From an archaeon (GTDB lineage Archaea; EX4484-52; B79-G9), in contig DAOVNB010000003.1 in the NCBI GenBank assembly GCA_030630425.1, forward strand, positions 1 to 17,951: a stretch of DNA of 17,951 nt. Direction: 5' to 3'. Both the position numbers and the translations under genes were made by a program. The notes below the pieces were generated by a model that searched no databases, was not told the origin of the DNA, and saw only the letters and a list, made by a program, of their open reading frames with translations. Shown one piece after another: positions 5,786 to 12,811 of the stretch (position 1 is the stretch's first letter; each line of letters opens with the position of its first letter).

Positions 5786-5834
5786 TTTAGCATACAATGT
5801 GTTAAAATTTTACAATCCCCCCAGGTGATGCGAA

Positions 5835-6164
5835 ATGAAATTATGTGATAAATGCGGAACACTTATGAGCCCTTACAAACACAACAATAAAGTAACGCTT
5901 GTGTGCCCTAAATGCGGCAAAAAAGCAGCAATAGAGAAAGGCACATCATTCAAGATAACTGAAAAAATCAACCACACCATAAAAGATACTATTGTTGTGA
6001 ATGAAAATACTAAAATGACTCTCCCCACAACAAAAATAGACTGCCCCGAATGCGGACATAAAGAAGCCGGCTGGTGGACACTGCAGACAAGATCATCTGA
6101 TGAGCCTGAAACAAGATTCTATCGCTGCACCAAATGCAGGAACACATGGAGAGAATACAGCTAA
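5835..6164 (+). CDS. tfs: Transcription factor TFS (TFIIS/RPB9-like)
   Basis: A 109-residue protein with two zinc ribbons. The N-terminal ribbon has C4-x2-C7 and C24-x2-C27. The C-terminal ribbon has C70-x2-C73 and C98-x2-C101. Between the last two pairs is the acidic hairpin tip D89-E90 in RSSDEPETRFYRC. The DE pair is what stimulates transcript cleavage by RNA polymerase in TFIIS and archaeal TFS, so this is an active cleavage factor and not just an RPB9-type subunit. A strong AGGTGATG ribosome binding site (5823-5830) fixes the start. It is the first of three same-strand genes (tfs, OB-fold protein, pcna), a linkage found in several archaea. Confidence 0.95.
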   Translation: MKLCDKCGTLMSPYKHNNKVTLVCPKCGKKAAIEKGTSFKITEKINHTIKDTIVVNENTKMTLPTTKIDCPECGHKEAGWWTLQTRSSDEPETRFYRCTKCRNTWREYS

Positions 6165-6175
6165 ATTTTTGCAAA

Positions 6176-6184
6176 TATATTTAA
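6176..6184 (+). promoter_or_regulatory. TATA box for the OB-fold gene
   Basis: TATATTTAA begins 12 bases after the tfs stop and is centred about 29 nt before the ATG at 6209. The OB-fold gene is therefore probably transcribed separately as a leaderless mRNA. Confidence 0.45.
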
Positions 6185-6208
6185 AATTCCTTTAAATACG
6201 GTTTGTTT

Positions 6209-6529
6209 ATGGAGTACAAACAACTGCCTGCAAAAGAAATGAAAATAAGTGATATTACTTCTTCCAATATGCGTGTACGGCTTACAGGAACTGTCATAAG
6301 CAAGGAAGACAACGGATTCATGCTTGACGATACCACAGGAGCCGTGAAAGTGATATGCGAAAAAAGCACGCTTTTGCCAATAGCTGAAAAATCAACAGTT
6401 CAGGCGCTTGGTTGGGTTTCTGTAAATGCGAACAATGAAATAGAAATTCGCGCAGACATAATAACTAATCTTATTGGCCTTAACCTAAAACTTTACAGGC
6501 GAACTTTAGAAAACATCACTAAAAATTAA
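6209..6529 (+). CDS. Small OB-fold nucleic-acid-binding protein (RPA-like)
   Basis: From the ATG at 6209 the protein has 106 residues. An in-frame TTG at 6203 would add two more, but the TATA spacing favours 6209. The sequence follows the OB-fold tRNA/helicase pattern: a strand with RVRLTGTVISKEDNGFMLDD, a turn TTGAVKVIC, then VQALGWVSVNANNEIEIRADIITNL. This is the layout of a single OB domain as found in RPA-like and RecJ/RecG-associated proteins. It carries no zinc finger and ends with a short basic helix. Between tfs and pcna, a role in DNA replication or repair as an ssDNA-binding accessory is likely but inferred. Confidence 0.75.
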   Translation: MEYKQLPAKEMKISDITSSNMRVRLTGTVISKEDNGFMLDDTTGAVKVICEKSTLLPIAEKSTVQALGWVSVNANNEIEIRADIITNLIGLNLKLYRRTLENITKN

Positions 6530-6565
6530 AACAACCTTTTTAAAAATGCCCTTTAAAAATAATAA

Positions 6566-6574
6566 GTATTTAAG
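6566..6574 (+). promoter_or_regulatory. TATA box for pcna (leaderless)
   Basis: GTATTTAAG is centred 25 nt before the pcna ATG at 6595. A second candidate CTTTAAAAAT lies 15 bases further upstream. Confidence 0.45.
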
Positions 6575-6594
6575 GATAATCAAGATGATTTACT

Positions 6595-7344
6595 ATGTTT
6601 AATGCAACACTTTCCAATGTATCTGTTTTCAAGGATGCCTTGTCTGCAATATCAGAACTTGTAAGTGAAGGGACATTTATGGCTAAAAAAGACGGCCTTT
6701 TCTTTACAGCAACAGACCCTACAATGGTCACTCTTGTTGATTTCAAGTTTATGGCGGGCGCTTTTGAAGATTACAAAACAGAAGCAGATGCAGAAATAAG
6801 CATCAGTCTTGAAAATCTTTTGAATGTATTAAGAAGGGCAAAAGCAACAGACAAAGTCTCGCTTGAGCTTGATAACAATGCAAACAAGCTTAAAATTTCG
6901 CTTTCCGGCGGTTCTGAGAGAAAATTCACAATACCGCTTTTAGATATTGAAAAAGGGGAAGTCCCTGAAATGAAACTGGATTTTCCTGCAACAGTTGAAA
7001 TATCAACAAGCATACTTTCAGACGGAATTGCTGATGCTTCAATTGTAACAGACACCATTGTTCTTGGAGTAAATACAAATGAATTTACCATGAGTGCTGA
7101 AGGAGACCTTTCTGATGCCCAGTTAAAACTTAAAGGGGGGGCAGAAGGTGTTGTCGGCATTGCGACAAAAGGAGAAGAAAAATCCAAATATTCTCTTGAA
7201 TACCTGAAAAAAATCGAGAAAGGCGGCAAAATCGCAAACACTGTAAAAATACAGTTCGGAACAGACTACCCTTTAAAAGTAACATTTACAGAAAAAGATG
7301 TTGCAGAAATTTCTTATGTTTTGGCGCCAAGAGTTGACGATTGA
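6595..7344 (+). CDS. pcna: DNA polymerase sliding clamp (PCNA)
   Basis: A 249-residue protein of standard length with two repeated clamp domains. The N-terminal half contains DGLFFTATDPTMVTLVDFKF. The inter-domain connecting loop is around residues 118-130 (PLLDIEKGEVPEMK). The C-terminal half ends in DYPLKVTFTEKDVAEISYVLAPRVDD, the signature PCNA tail that forms part of the PIP-box binding pocket. It forms a trimeric ring that tethers DNA polymerase, FEN1, ligase and other factors. It is a single-gene clamp in the tfs/OB-fold neighbourhood. The TATA box at 6566-6574 predicts a leaderless mRNA, and an upstream ATG at 6584 opens only a five-codon frame. Confidence 0.96.
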   Translation: MFNATLSNVSVFKDALSAISELVSEGTFMAKKDGLFFTATDPTMVTLVDFKFMAGAFEDYKTEADAEISISLENLLNVLRRAKATDKVSLELDNNANKLKISLSGGSERKFTIPLLDIEKGEVPEMKLDFPATVEISTSILSDGIADASIVTDTIVLGVNTNEFTMSAEGDLSDAQLKLKGGAEGVVGIATKGEEKSKYSLEYLKKIEKGGKIANTVKIQFGTDYPLKVTFTEKDVAEISYVLAPRVDD

Positions 7345-7413
7345 CTGTGGTAGTTAGATAATTATATGTATTTTAATTATGTTTCAATGATTACGTAAAA
7401 CGAAAATCTAAAA

Positions 7414-7420
7414 TATATAA
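7414..7420 (+). promoter_or_regulatory. TATA box for the 7445 membrane-protein gene
   Basis: TATATAA preceded by a purine-rich CGAAAATC lies about 28 nt before the ATG, so a leaderless transcript is predicted. Confidence 0.5.
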
Positions 7421-7444
7421 CCTGCTAAACACAAAAAAACACAT

Positions 7445-8002
7445 ATGGATGGATTCAATACATTTATTTTGGCTCTAGGCATACTTTTCTTTGGTTTCTT
7501 GCTTTTGATTGGCTCAATAGCAGGCATAACCCAAATGCTGTTTATGGTATTAATTTATATTTTTAGAAAGCAACTGCGATTTCTACTCCGCTCAATCACT
7601 AAAAAAGACTTTATTCTTGTTGTTATTTTTGGAACAATTTTTGGTTTGATTGAAGAAATATTATGGTATGTGACAGAACCGGGAATACAGGAAACAATGT
7701 TTGACAGCCTTTATATTGACCTGGTATCAACGCTTCCCGCATACTTGATTTTCTTTATAGTTGTATATGGCCTTGCTAAAAGAACAGAAACCACTCAAAA
7801 AAAAGCTTTTTTATATGGGGGGATATTCGGTTACATTTTTTATTTTATTGCTGAAAGCGGGCTTTTTGGGTTTCAATTTGGCGGAATTCCGGGAACTCCG
7901 ATATTTCTTATTCTTATATGGGAAGTAAACAACTTCTTTCTAAATGGATTGTTGGTATGGTTTCCTTTGTATGTCTCGGGCTTATTGAAAGATAACGATT
8001 AA
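7445..8002 (+). CDS. Polytopic membrane protein of unknown function
   Basis: A 185-residue protein with about six hydrophobic segments, near residues 6-22, 25-40, 57-77, 90-110, 122-141 and 150-178. Acidic and amide residues sit inside predicted helices: E69-E70 (FGLIEEILWY), an E near 136 (FYFIAESG) and a WEVNN motif near 157-161. A paired EE in a helix, followed by polar residues in later helices, recalls intramembrane CAAX/PrsW-type proteases. The histidines those families use are absent, so catalysis is doubtful. I do not assign a family. The promoter is well placed and the gene is monocistronic, between pcna and a degraded region. Confidence 0.75.
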   Translation: MDGFNTFILALGILFFGFLLLIGSIAGITQMLFMVLIYIFRKQLRFLLRSITKKDFILVVIFGTIFGLIEEILWYVTEPGIQETMFDSLYIDLVSTLPAYLIFFIVVYGLAKRTETTQKKAFLYGGIFGYIFYFIAESGLFGFQFGGIPGTPIFLILIWEVNNFFLNGLLVWFPLYVSGLLKDND

Positions 8003-8012
8003 TGCTTAATGA

Positions 8013-8129
8013 TTATCCCGCAACAACGCTATTTCCAATCTTTAGAATTTTGTTGAAGTCGCGGTCATTTGGCTTGTATTTGGCGAAGTTTACAAGATTG
8101 GTGGTGTTGAAGAATACTTTTTTCTTTTT
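8013..8129 (-). pseudogene. Possible 3'-end fragment of a lost gene
   Basis: On the minus strand an open stretch ends at TAA (8013-8015) and encodes NTTNLVNFAKYKPNDRDF followed by NKILKIGNSVVAG. It has no start codon and is preceded by an in-frame TGA. The composition is protein-like, with a mixed-charge helix. It lies directly downstream of the regulator gene and could be the surviving C-terminus of a former neighbour. I could not identify the parent family; chance is possible. Confidence 0.3.
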
Positions 8130-8137
8130 TCAAAAGA

Positions 8138-9682
8138 TTACGCATTTTTCTTTTTTGCAATGCTTTTTTGGCCGGTTATATCCCTTATAATGTTTATGTA
8201 TTTTCTTTGTCCGTTGAATTCAACAGCCTTATGGCTTACAGAGAGACGCTTTCGAACTCCTTTTTTTGTTATGATTTCTGTTTCATAAGGCCTTGCGTCT
8301 CCTTTTTGCGCCTCTTGCCATCGCTCCAATATAAATGCGTGATAATCTTTCGGTATTAGCAACATAAACGGCTTTCCAACAAGCTCTTCTTGTTTCCAGC
8401 CGCAGATTTCTGTACATATGGGATTCCCGAATTCTAAATTCCCTAAAGCATCAACAACAAAAATTCCGTCGCTTGACAGTCCAATAATGGATTCAAGATA
8501 ATTTTTGGATTCCTTGATTTCTTTGAAAAGTTCCGCATTTTCAATTGCAATGCCTATCTGGTTTGCAAGGGCAATCAGGATATCCAAATCATTAGACTTA
8601 AATTTGTGTGCGCTATTGCTTGCAAGAAACATGACCCCCCAAACAGTGTCTTTGGCCCTTAACGGAATACCCACAAAGGAACGCAAACCTTCTTTTTTAG
8701 CTTCGGGCAGTGCAATTTTTGGGTGCCCTGAAAAATTATCCCTTACATGTATACGTTTCCCGGATTCTGCAATGGCGCGTATAATGCCATCACCAAAATC
8801 AAAAGGATCTTTCATGCATGTTTCCTTAAGTTCTTTAGTAATGCCCTGAAAAGCCACAAGCTCATTTTTCTGTTTGTTGACATCGGTAATAAAAATCATA
8901 CCTGTAGAAACATGCAGAACATACATAATATCCTTTAAAACATCATTTAAGAACTCAGACAATTTAAACGGCCGGCTCGCATTGTATGAAACCGCACCCA
9001 ATAAGGCCATTTTTCTTGTGTGCTCATCAACCCGCTGTTCAAGACGATCCGTATATTCTATTGCCTTTTCCTCAATCTTCTTTTGTTCTGTTATGTCTCT
9101 TAATATCTGCAAAACACCAAGAACGGTTCCTTTTTTAGCCCTTATCGCAAATGAGCTCACTTCAACTGTCATTGCGCCCCCAAAACGGGAAAGTATCTTT
9201 CTTTCAATTGTTGACGGCCTTCCTGTTTTTAGCGTCTCATACGCAGCGCATATATTCGTCTTTTTGCTGTCTTTTTGGTAAATTAAATGGCATTGTTTTC
9301 CCCGGACATCTTTGATATCCCCAATCCACGAACTAAGTGTTTCGTTAATCCAAAGAATTTTGCCCCTCTTGTCAAGCATTATTATTCCGGTGCCTTGCAA
9401 AGTATTAAATAATTCTTTCAAATAATTTTTTCCCACATATATGTTTGAGTTCTTAGAAAAAAATGCAAGAATGGGGGATTCAGATACACTCCAGACTTTT
9501 GCCATTCCCTTATTTTTAAATATTATCCGCCCTTCTGTTTGTAGTATATGCAGATATTTCATTACAGTTGTCCTATTAATTTGCAGCTGCCGCTGTATCT
9601 CTGATGAAGACAGGCCATCTTTCCTTGTTTTTAAAAGAGAGATTATTTTTTCTTTAATTTCTATTGAGTTCACAAAATACAC
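8138..9682 (-). CDS. Helix-turn-helix regulator with PAS-GAF-PAS sensor domains
   Basis: A 514-residue soluble protein. Residues 1-70 form a winged helix-turn-helix (SSSEIQRQLQINRTTVMKYL then a wing ending KVWSVSES). A first PAS domain (about 90-200) contains C and H residues in GKQCHLIYQ...NICAAY and ends in the usual RDITEQKKIEEK linker. A coiled linker leads to a GAF domain (about 220-385, with IGIPLRAKDTVWGVMFLAS). A second PAS domain (about 388-505) ends RDITGQKSIAKKKNA. No HisKA or HATPase module follows, so this is a one-component ligand- or redox-sensing regulator, or less likely a kinase that lost its catalytic end. The first codon is GTG at 9682; another GTG at 9673 has GGTG six bases upstream and may be the true start. 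Operator-like repeats overlap its promoter. Confidence 0.88.
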   Translation of the reverse strand: MYFVNSIEIKEKIISLLKTRKDGLSSSEIQRQLQINRTTVMKYLHILQTEGRIIFKNKGMAKVWSVSESPILAFFSKNSNIYVGKNYLKELFNTLQGTGIIMLDKRGKILWINETLSSWIGDIKDVRGKQCHLIYQKDSKKTNICAAYETLKTGRPSTIERKILSRFGGAMTVEVSSFAIRAKKGTVLGVLQILRDITEQKKIEEKAIEYTDRLEQRVDEHTRKMALLGAVSYNASRPFKLSEFLNDVLKDIMYVLHVSTGMIFITDVNKQKNELVAFQGITKELKETCMKDPFDFGDGIIRAIAESGKRIHVRDNFSGHPKIALPEAKKEGLRSFVGIPLRAKDTVWGVMFLASNSAHKFKSNDLDILIALANQIGIAIENAELFKEIKESKNYLESIIGLSSDGIFVVDALGNLEFGNPICTEICGWKQEELVGKPFMLLIPKDYHAFILERWQEAQKGDARPYETEIITKKGVRKRLSVSHKAVEFNGQRKYINIIRDITGQKSIAKKKNA

Positions 9683-9734
9683 CGCATTGCATTCTTTTGG
9701 AGTTGTTATGCTTATAGATATTATTTAGATTAAC

Positions 9735-9745
9735 AAATTTATATT
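9735..9745 (-). promoter_or_regulatory. TATA box for the HTH-PAS-GAF regulator
   Basis: AATATAAATTT on the minus strand predicts a start near 9715 and a leader of 33-42 nt. Its upstream edge is fused to the first ATTGATGAGC repeat. Confidence 0.5.
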
Positions 9746-9757
9746 GATGAGCTATAG
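9741..9757. promoter_or_regulatory. Operator-like repeat 1
   Basis: ATATTGATGAGCTATAG matches copy 2 at 15 of 17 positions. It abuts and slightly overlaps the regulator's TATA box, where a bound protein would block TBP/TFB or recruit them. Its start is 25 bp from the start of copy 2. Confidence 0.55.
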
Positions 9758-9765
9758 TTTTGATT

Positions 9766-9782
9766 CTATTGATGAGCAATAG
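9766..9782. promoter_or_regulatory. Operator-like repeat 2, perfect 6-5-6 palindrome
   Basis: CTATTG-ATGAG-CAATAG is an exact inverted repeat with a five-base spacer, a typical footprint for a dimeric helix-turn-helix protein. It lies just upstream of the regulator promoter. Confidence 0.6.
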
Positions 9783-9849
9783 AGTTCGAGCAGGTTTATA
9801 TATGATTCATTTAATTGATAAAAAACAGTAATTTAAGCATAAAAAACCA

Positions 9850-9861
9850 AAAAATATATAA
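9850..9861 (+). promoter_or_regulatory. TATA box for the interrupted frame at 9897
   Basis: AAATATATAAAG on the plus strand predicts a start near 9880, exactly inside operator-like repeat 3. Occupancy of that repeat would then repress. Confidence 0.45.
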
Positions 9862-9876
9862 AGATTGAAAAAAGTA

Positions 9877-9893
9877 ATATTGATGAGCAATTA
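9877..9893. promoter_or_regulatory. Operator-like repeat 3
   Basis: ATATTGATGAGCAATTA matches copy 2 at 14 of 17 positions, keeping the ATTG-N5-CAAT dyad. It is centred on the predicted transcript start of the plus-strand frame at 9897. Confidence 0.55.
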
Positions 9894-9896
9894 GTT

Positions 9897-10148
9897 ATGG
9901 TTCGCTATACCTATTTGCTTAAGCGATTATATCCCACCGATATAACCTTCAGAGAATTTGATGTCTCGGCAGGCCAGAAGTAAAATTCTCCTGCCGTTGC
10001 ATCCTATTATTCTAAAAGAGTTTATGTGATTAGTGCACCCCATTTCGATAGCGAGAATGTTAATTTTTCTAAAATCATGAAACCTCTATGTAGCCCCATC
10101 CTAAATAATTACTGGCAGCAAACGATTGAGAAAAGCAAAGTCGCATAA
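9897..10148 (+). pseudogene. Winged-helix-like small protein interrupted by an in-frame TAA
   Basis: One reading frame of 84 codons starts at ATG 9897. It encodes 28 residues ending FDVSAGQK, meets a TAA at 9981-9983, then continues open for 54 codons (NSPAVASYYSKRVYVISAPH onward to IEKSKVA) to a TAA at 10146. The combined sequence around the stop (ITFREFDVSAGQK, stop, NSPAVASYYSKRVYV) resembles the helix-turn-helix and wing of small archaeal DNA-binding proteins, with the stop falling in the turn. The promoter and operator upstream are intact. The likeliest reading is a recent nonsense mutation in a small transcription factor. A sequencing error or genuine expression of two peptides are alternatives. 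The family call is tentative. Confidence 0.5.
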
Positions 10149-10162
10149 ACATTTAAATGTTT
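10147..10162 (+). promoter_or_regulatory. thyX TATA box inside a perfect 16-bp palindrome
   Basis: AAACATTTAAATGTTT is an exact inverted repeat whose centre (10154/10155) is 25 nt before the thyX ATG at 10180. It therefore serves as the TATA element of a leaderless transcript and is symmetric enough to be a repressor site. It also contains the stop codon of the interrupted upstream frame. Confidence 0.55.
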
Positions 10163-10179
10163 AACAAGAACATTTTGTC

Positions 10180-10881
10180 ATGAAAGCCACACTTCTAAAG
10201 CACACTGCTGATGCTGAAAAACTCGCGGGTGTTGCCGCTTTTACATCGTGTTCCCCTGAAGGCTCAGACGAATTGATGAAAACAAAAACAAAAGATGAAT
10301 GCGACAAATTCCTGAAAAGAGTTCTTAATTATGGGCATCATTCCGTAATAGAGCATGCAAGCTTTACTTTCAGTGTTGAAGGAATATCCCGCGCATGCAC
10401 GCACCAGATTGTTCGCCACAGGATTGCCTCATACACCCAGCAGAGCCAGAGATATGTTAAATTCAAGGAACTCGGGTTTGTTATGCCCCCGTCAATAGAA
10501 AAAAATGAAGAAGTAAAAAAAACATACTTAGAAGCTATGAAAAATGCATCAAACGCATACGATAAGCTTATAGAATGCGGAATTGCACCGGAAGACGCAA
10601 GATATGTATACCCCAACGCATCACACACAAACATCATGATTACAATGAACGCGCGCGAATTGTGGCATTTCTTCTCGCTTAGATGCTGCACAAGAGCGCA
10701 GTGGGAATTACGGGAAATTGCGGAAAAAATGCTTGCTGAAGTAAAAAAAGTTGCACCTCTTCTTTTTAAGGATGCAGGAGCATCATGTGTTCGTTTAGGA
10801 TACTGCCCTGAAGGCTCTCTTGGATGCGGCAGATACCCAACATTAAAGCAATTAAAGGAAAAAGAGGCAATTAAATGTTAG
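10180..10881 (+). CDS. thyX: Flavin-dependent thymidylate synthase ThyX
   Basis: A 233-residue protein with the ThyX signature RHRxxSxxxxSQRY, seen as RHRIASYTQQSQRY at residues 79-92. It is preceded by NYGHHSVIEHASFTFSVEGISRACTHQIV, the usual FAD/dUMP-binding helix and strand. A later conserved segment (MNARELWHFFSLRCCTRAQWE) supplies further dUMP contacts. ThyX methylates dUMP to dTMP using methylene-tetrahydrofolate (or an analogue) with FADH2 and NADPH, replacing ThyA. Its last codons overlap the start of glyA by seven bases, so the two are translationally coupled. The start is set by the TATA box 25 nt upstream. The C-terminus (SCVRLGYCPEGSLGCGRYP) is rich in cysteine, as in several archaeal homologues. 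Confidence 0.95.
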   Translation: MKATLLKHTADAEKLAGVAAFTSCSPEGSDELMKTKTKDECDKFLKRVLNYGHHSVIEHASFTFSVEGISRACTHQIVRHRIASYTQQSQRYVKFKELGFVMPPSIEKNEEVKKTYLEAMKNASNAYDKLIECGIAPEDARYVYPNASHTNIMITMNARELWHFFSLRCCTRAQWELREIAEKMLAEVKKVAPLLFKDAGASCVRLGYCPEGSLGCGRYPTLKQLKEKEAIKC

Positions 10882-12143
10882 AACCTGTTGAATCAATTGA
10901 AGGGCTCGATGTAAAAAAAGCCATAAATGAAATAGAATCACTTACAGAAAAGCACAACCAATGGCGAAAAAAAGAGTGCATAAACCTGATTGCTTCGGAA
11001 AATGTGACTTCCCCTGCAGTTGATAAAATATATGTTTCAGACCTTGGCCACAGGTATGCTGAAGGAAAGCCATTCAACCGCCATTATCAGGGGCTTCAGT
11101 ATGTAGACAAGATAGAGGACCTGACGCAGAAACTTGCAAAACAGCTTTTTGATGCGAAATATGTTGACTTGCGGCCTTTAAGCGGCACTACCGCCAATCT
11201 TTCAGCATTGGGCGCGCTTACAAATTACGGGGATACCATAATCTCGAGCTCAATTCCAAACGGCGGGCATGTATCGCATACAAGGTATGGTGTTTCCGGC
11301 CTTATCGGCATAAAAGATTTTTCATTCCCTTTCAATATAGATGAAATGAATATTGATATTGACGCCACAAAAAAGAAAATAGAGGAAAAACAGCCAAAAG
11401 TGCTTCTTTTCGGGGCATCGCTTTTCTTGTTTCCTCACCCAGTAAAAGAAATTGCAGATTTTGCAAAATCCTACGGAACGCGTATAATTTATGATGCTGC
11501 GCATGTTTTAGGGCTTATTGCAGGCAAAAGATTTCAGGATCCTCTGCGCGAGGGCGCTGAACTTATTACAACATCCACACACAAGACATTTCCGGGACCT
11601 CAGAGCGGCATGATTTTCGGCAATACGGATGATTTCGAGAAAATAGAGACTGTTGTGTTCCCGCAGGTCATATGCAACCATCATCTTCACAAACTGCCTG
11701 CAATGGCCGTTGCCTTAGAGGAGATGACAACACACGGACACAGCTACGCAAAGCAGATAATCACAAACGCAAAAACACTTGCACAAAGCATGCATGAGCT
11801 TGGTTTCGCTGTTGTTGCAGAAAATAAGGGATTCACCGAAAGCCACCAGGTTGTGGTTGATGTTTCCCAATTTGGCGGCGGAAAGCCTGTTGCGGAACTG
11901 CTTGAAAGCATGAATATCATCTTAAACAAGAATTTCATACCGGGCGATGAAGTAAATTCAGAGACTATGAGAAATCCGCGCGGAATCCGTATCGGGACCC
12001 AGGAAATGACAAGAATGGGTATGAAAGAAGAAGAGATGAAAATGATTGCAGAATTGATGAAAAAGGCGCTTGTTGATAAAAAAGACATTAAGGACGAAGT
12101 GGTTGGATTTCGAAAAAATTTCCTTGATGTAAAGTATTGCTAA
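10875..12143 (+). CDS. glyA: Serine hydroxymethyltransferase
   Basis: A 422-residue PLP enzyme interconverting serine and glycine while charging tetrahydrofolate or a tetrahydropterin with a methylene group. Visible motifs are INLIASENVTSPAV (37-49), HRYAEGKPFNRHYQG (59-73), the PLP aspartate region YDAAHVLGLIAG (D207, H210), and the Schiff-base lysine in TSTHKTFPGPQSG (K237). Length and spacing are those of archaeal SHMT. The ATG lies inside the thyX 3' end (overlap ATGTTAG). Pairing with thyX makes sense: SHMT regenerates the methylene donor that ThyX consumes, so the operon supplies dTMP and glycine together. Confidence 0.95.
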   Translation: MLEPVESIEGLDVKKAINEIESLTEKHNQWRKKECINLIASENVTSPAVDKIYVSDLGHRYAEGKPFNRHYQGLQYVDKIEDLTQKLAKQLFDAKYVDLRPLSGTTANLSALGALTNYGDTIISSSIPNGGHVSHTRYGVSGLIGIKDFSFPFNIDEMNIDIDATKKKIEEKQPKVLLFGASLFLFPHPVKEIADFAKSYGTRIIYDAAHVLGLIAGKRFQDPLREGAELITTSTHKTFPGPQSGMIFGNTDDFEKIETVVFPQVICNHHLHKLPAMAVALEEMTTHGHSYAKQIITNAKTLAQSMHELGFAVVAENKGFTESHQVVVDVSQFGGGKPVAELLESMNIILNKNFIPGDEVNSETMRNPRGIRIGTQEMTRMGMKEEEMKMIAELMKKALVDKKDIKDEVVGFRKNFLDVKYC

Positions 12144-12177
12144 TCTTTTCTGCTTAATTGGTGTATTGGTGGGAAAT

Positions 12178-12717
12178 ATGAGTTCTGAAGCAAAACAACA
12201 ATCATTGCCTGTAGTGCCGATTCCCGGAGAACGCTACCAAGTAACTGAAATTATTGATAGACACTTTTTGAATGATGACGAAATAAACCTTCTAGCAAAC
12301 GCTGGCAGATATATAGGATTATTAAAAACCATTAAATCTTACACTTACGAAAAAAGAGATCTTGACCTGATTTTAAATAAAGCAGAAATATGTATTGAAA
12401 AAAATCCTTTTGAATGCTGGGAGGATTACACATTGGCAGATTACACACCCCTAATTAATATCTGTTGTGCGGAAAAAATTACAGAAACCTATCAACAAAT
12501 AAAACACGATGAACAAAAATACAACCGTTCTGAAATAAGAAAATCCCTTATTTCGGAAGCAGAAAAAACATATAATGAATTGAAACTTTTTTCTGAAAAA
12601 GAAACAATAACCCCAATCATAAAATTAAAAATAAATATTGAAATAGACTATTATCGAAAATACACATACAAAAAAAGAAAAGGGCACACCAGAAAGAATA
12701 AAGCGCAAAAAGCATAA
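12178..12717 (+). CDS. Unrecognised 179-residue helical protein
   Basis: Chosen start is ATG 12178, with GGTGGG at about 12167-12172 as ribosome binding site. TTG 12166 and GTG 12169 are in frame but lie on that site. The protein starts MSSEAKQQSLPVVPIPGERY, has mostly helical, charged sequence (LNDDEINLLANAGRYIGLLKTI and AEKTYNELKLFSEKE), scattered cysteines (C95, C98 in NICCAEKI region approximately) and a lysine/arginine-rich tail (KKRKGHTRKNKAQKA) that could bind nucleic acid. There is no signal peptide or membrane helix. It follows glyA by 34 bp without an obvious promoter and is probably cotranscribed. I do not recognise the family. Confidence 0.65.
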   Translation: MSSEAKQQSLPVVPIPGERYQVTEIIDRHFLNDDEINLLANAGRYIGLLKTIKSYTYEKRDLDLILNKAEICIEKNPFECWEDYTLADYTPLINICCAEKITETYQQIKHDEQKYNRSEIRKSLISEAEKTYNELKLFSEKETITPIIKLKINIEIDYYRKYTYKKRKGHTRKNKAQKA

Positions 12718-12751
12718 CATTTATAAAACTTATCTGTTAATGATGGGATAC

Positions 12752-12759
12752 TTATTTAG
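12752..12759 (+). promoter_or_regulatory. TATA-like box for rpl10e
   Basis: TTATTTAG predicts a start near 12781 and a ~31-nt leader containing GAGG (12802-12805) ahead of the ATG at 12812. TAATATAA (12787-12794) is a second candidate but would give a start inside the gene. Confidence 0.35.
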
Positions 12760-12811
12760 ATGTTGTTTCTACAAACAATCTATTTTAATATAATTTAAAA
12801 AGAGGATTCAA

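Noticed and set aside
8002-8359. Plus-strand frames after the 7445 membrane protein
   Set aside because: They are antisense to the regulator gene or hydrophobic by poly-T composition; the minus-strand reading is more protein-like.
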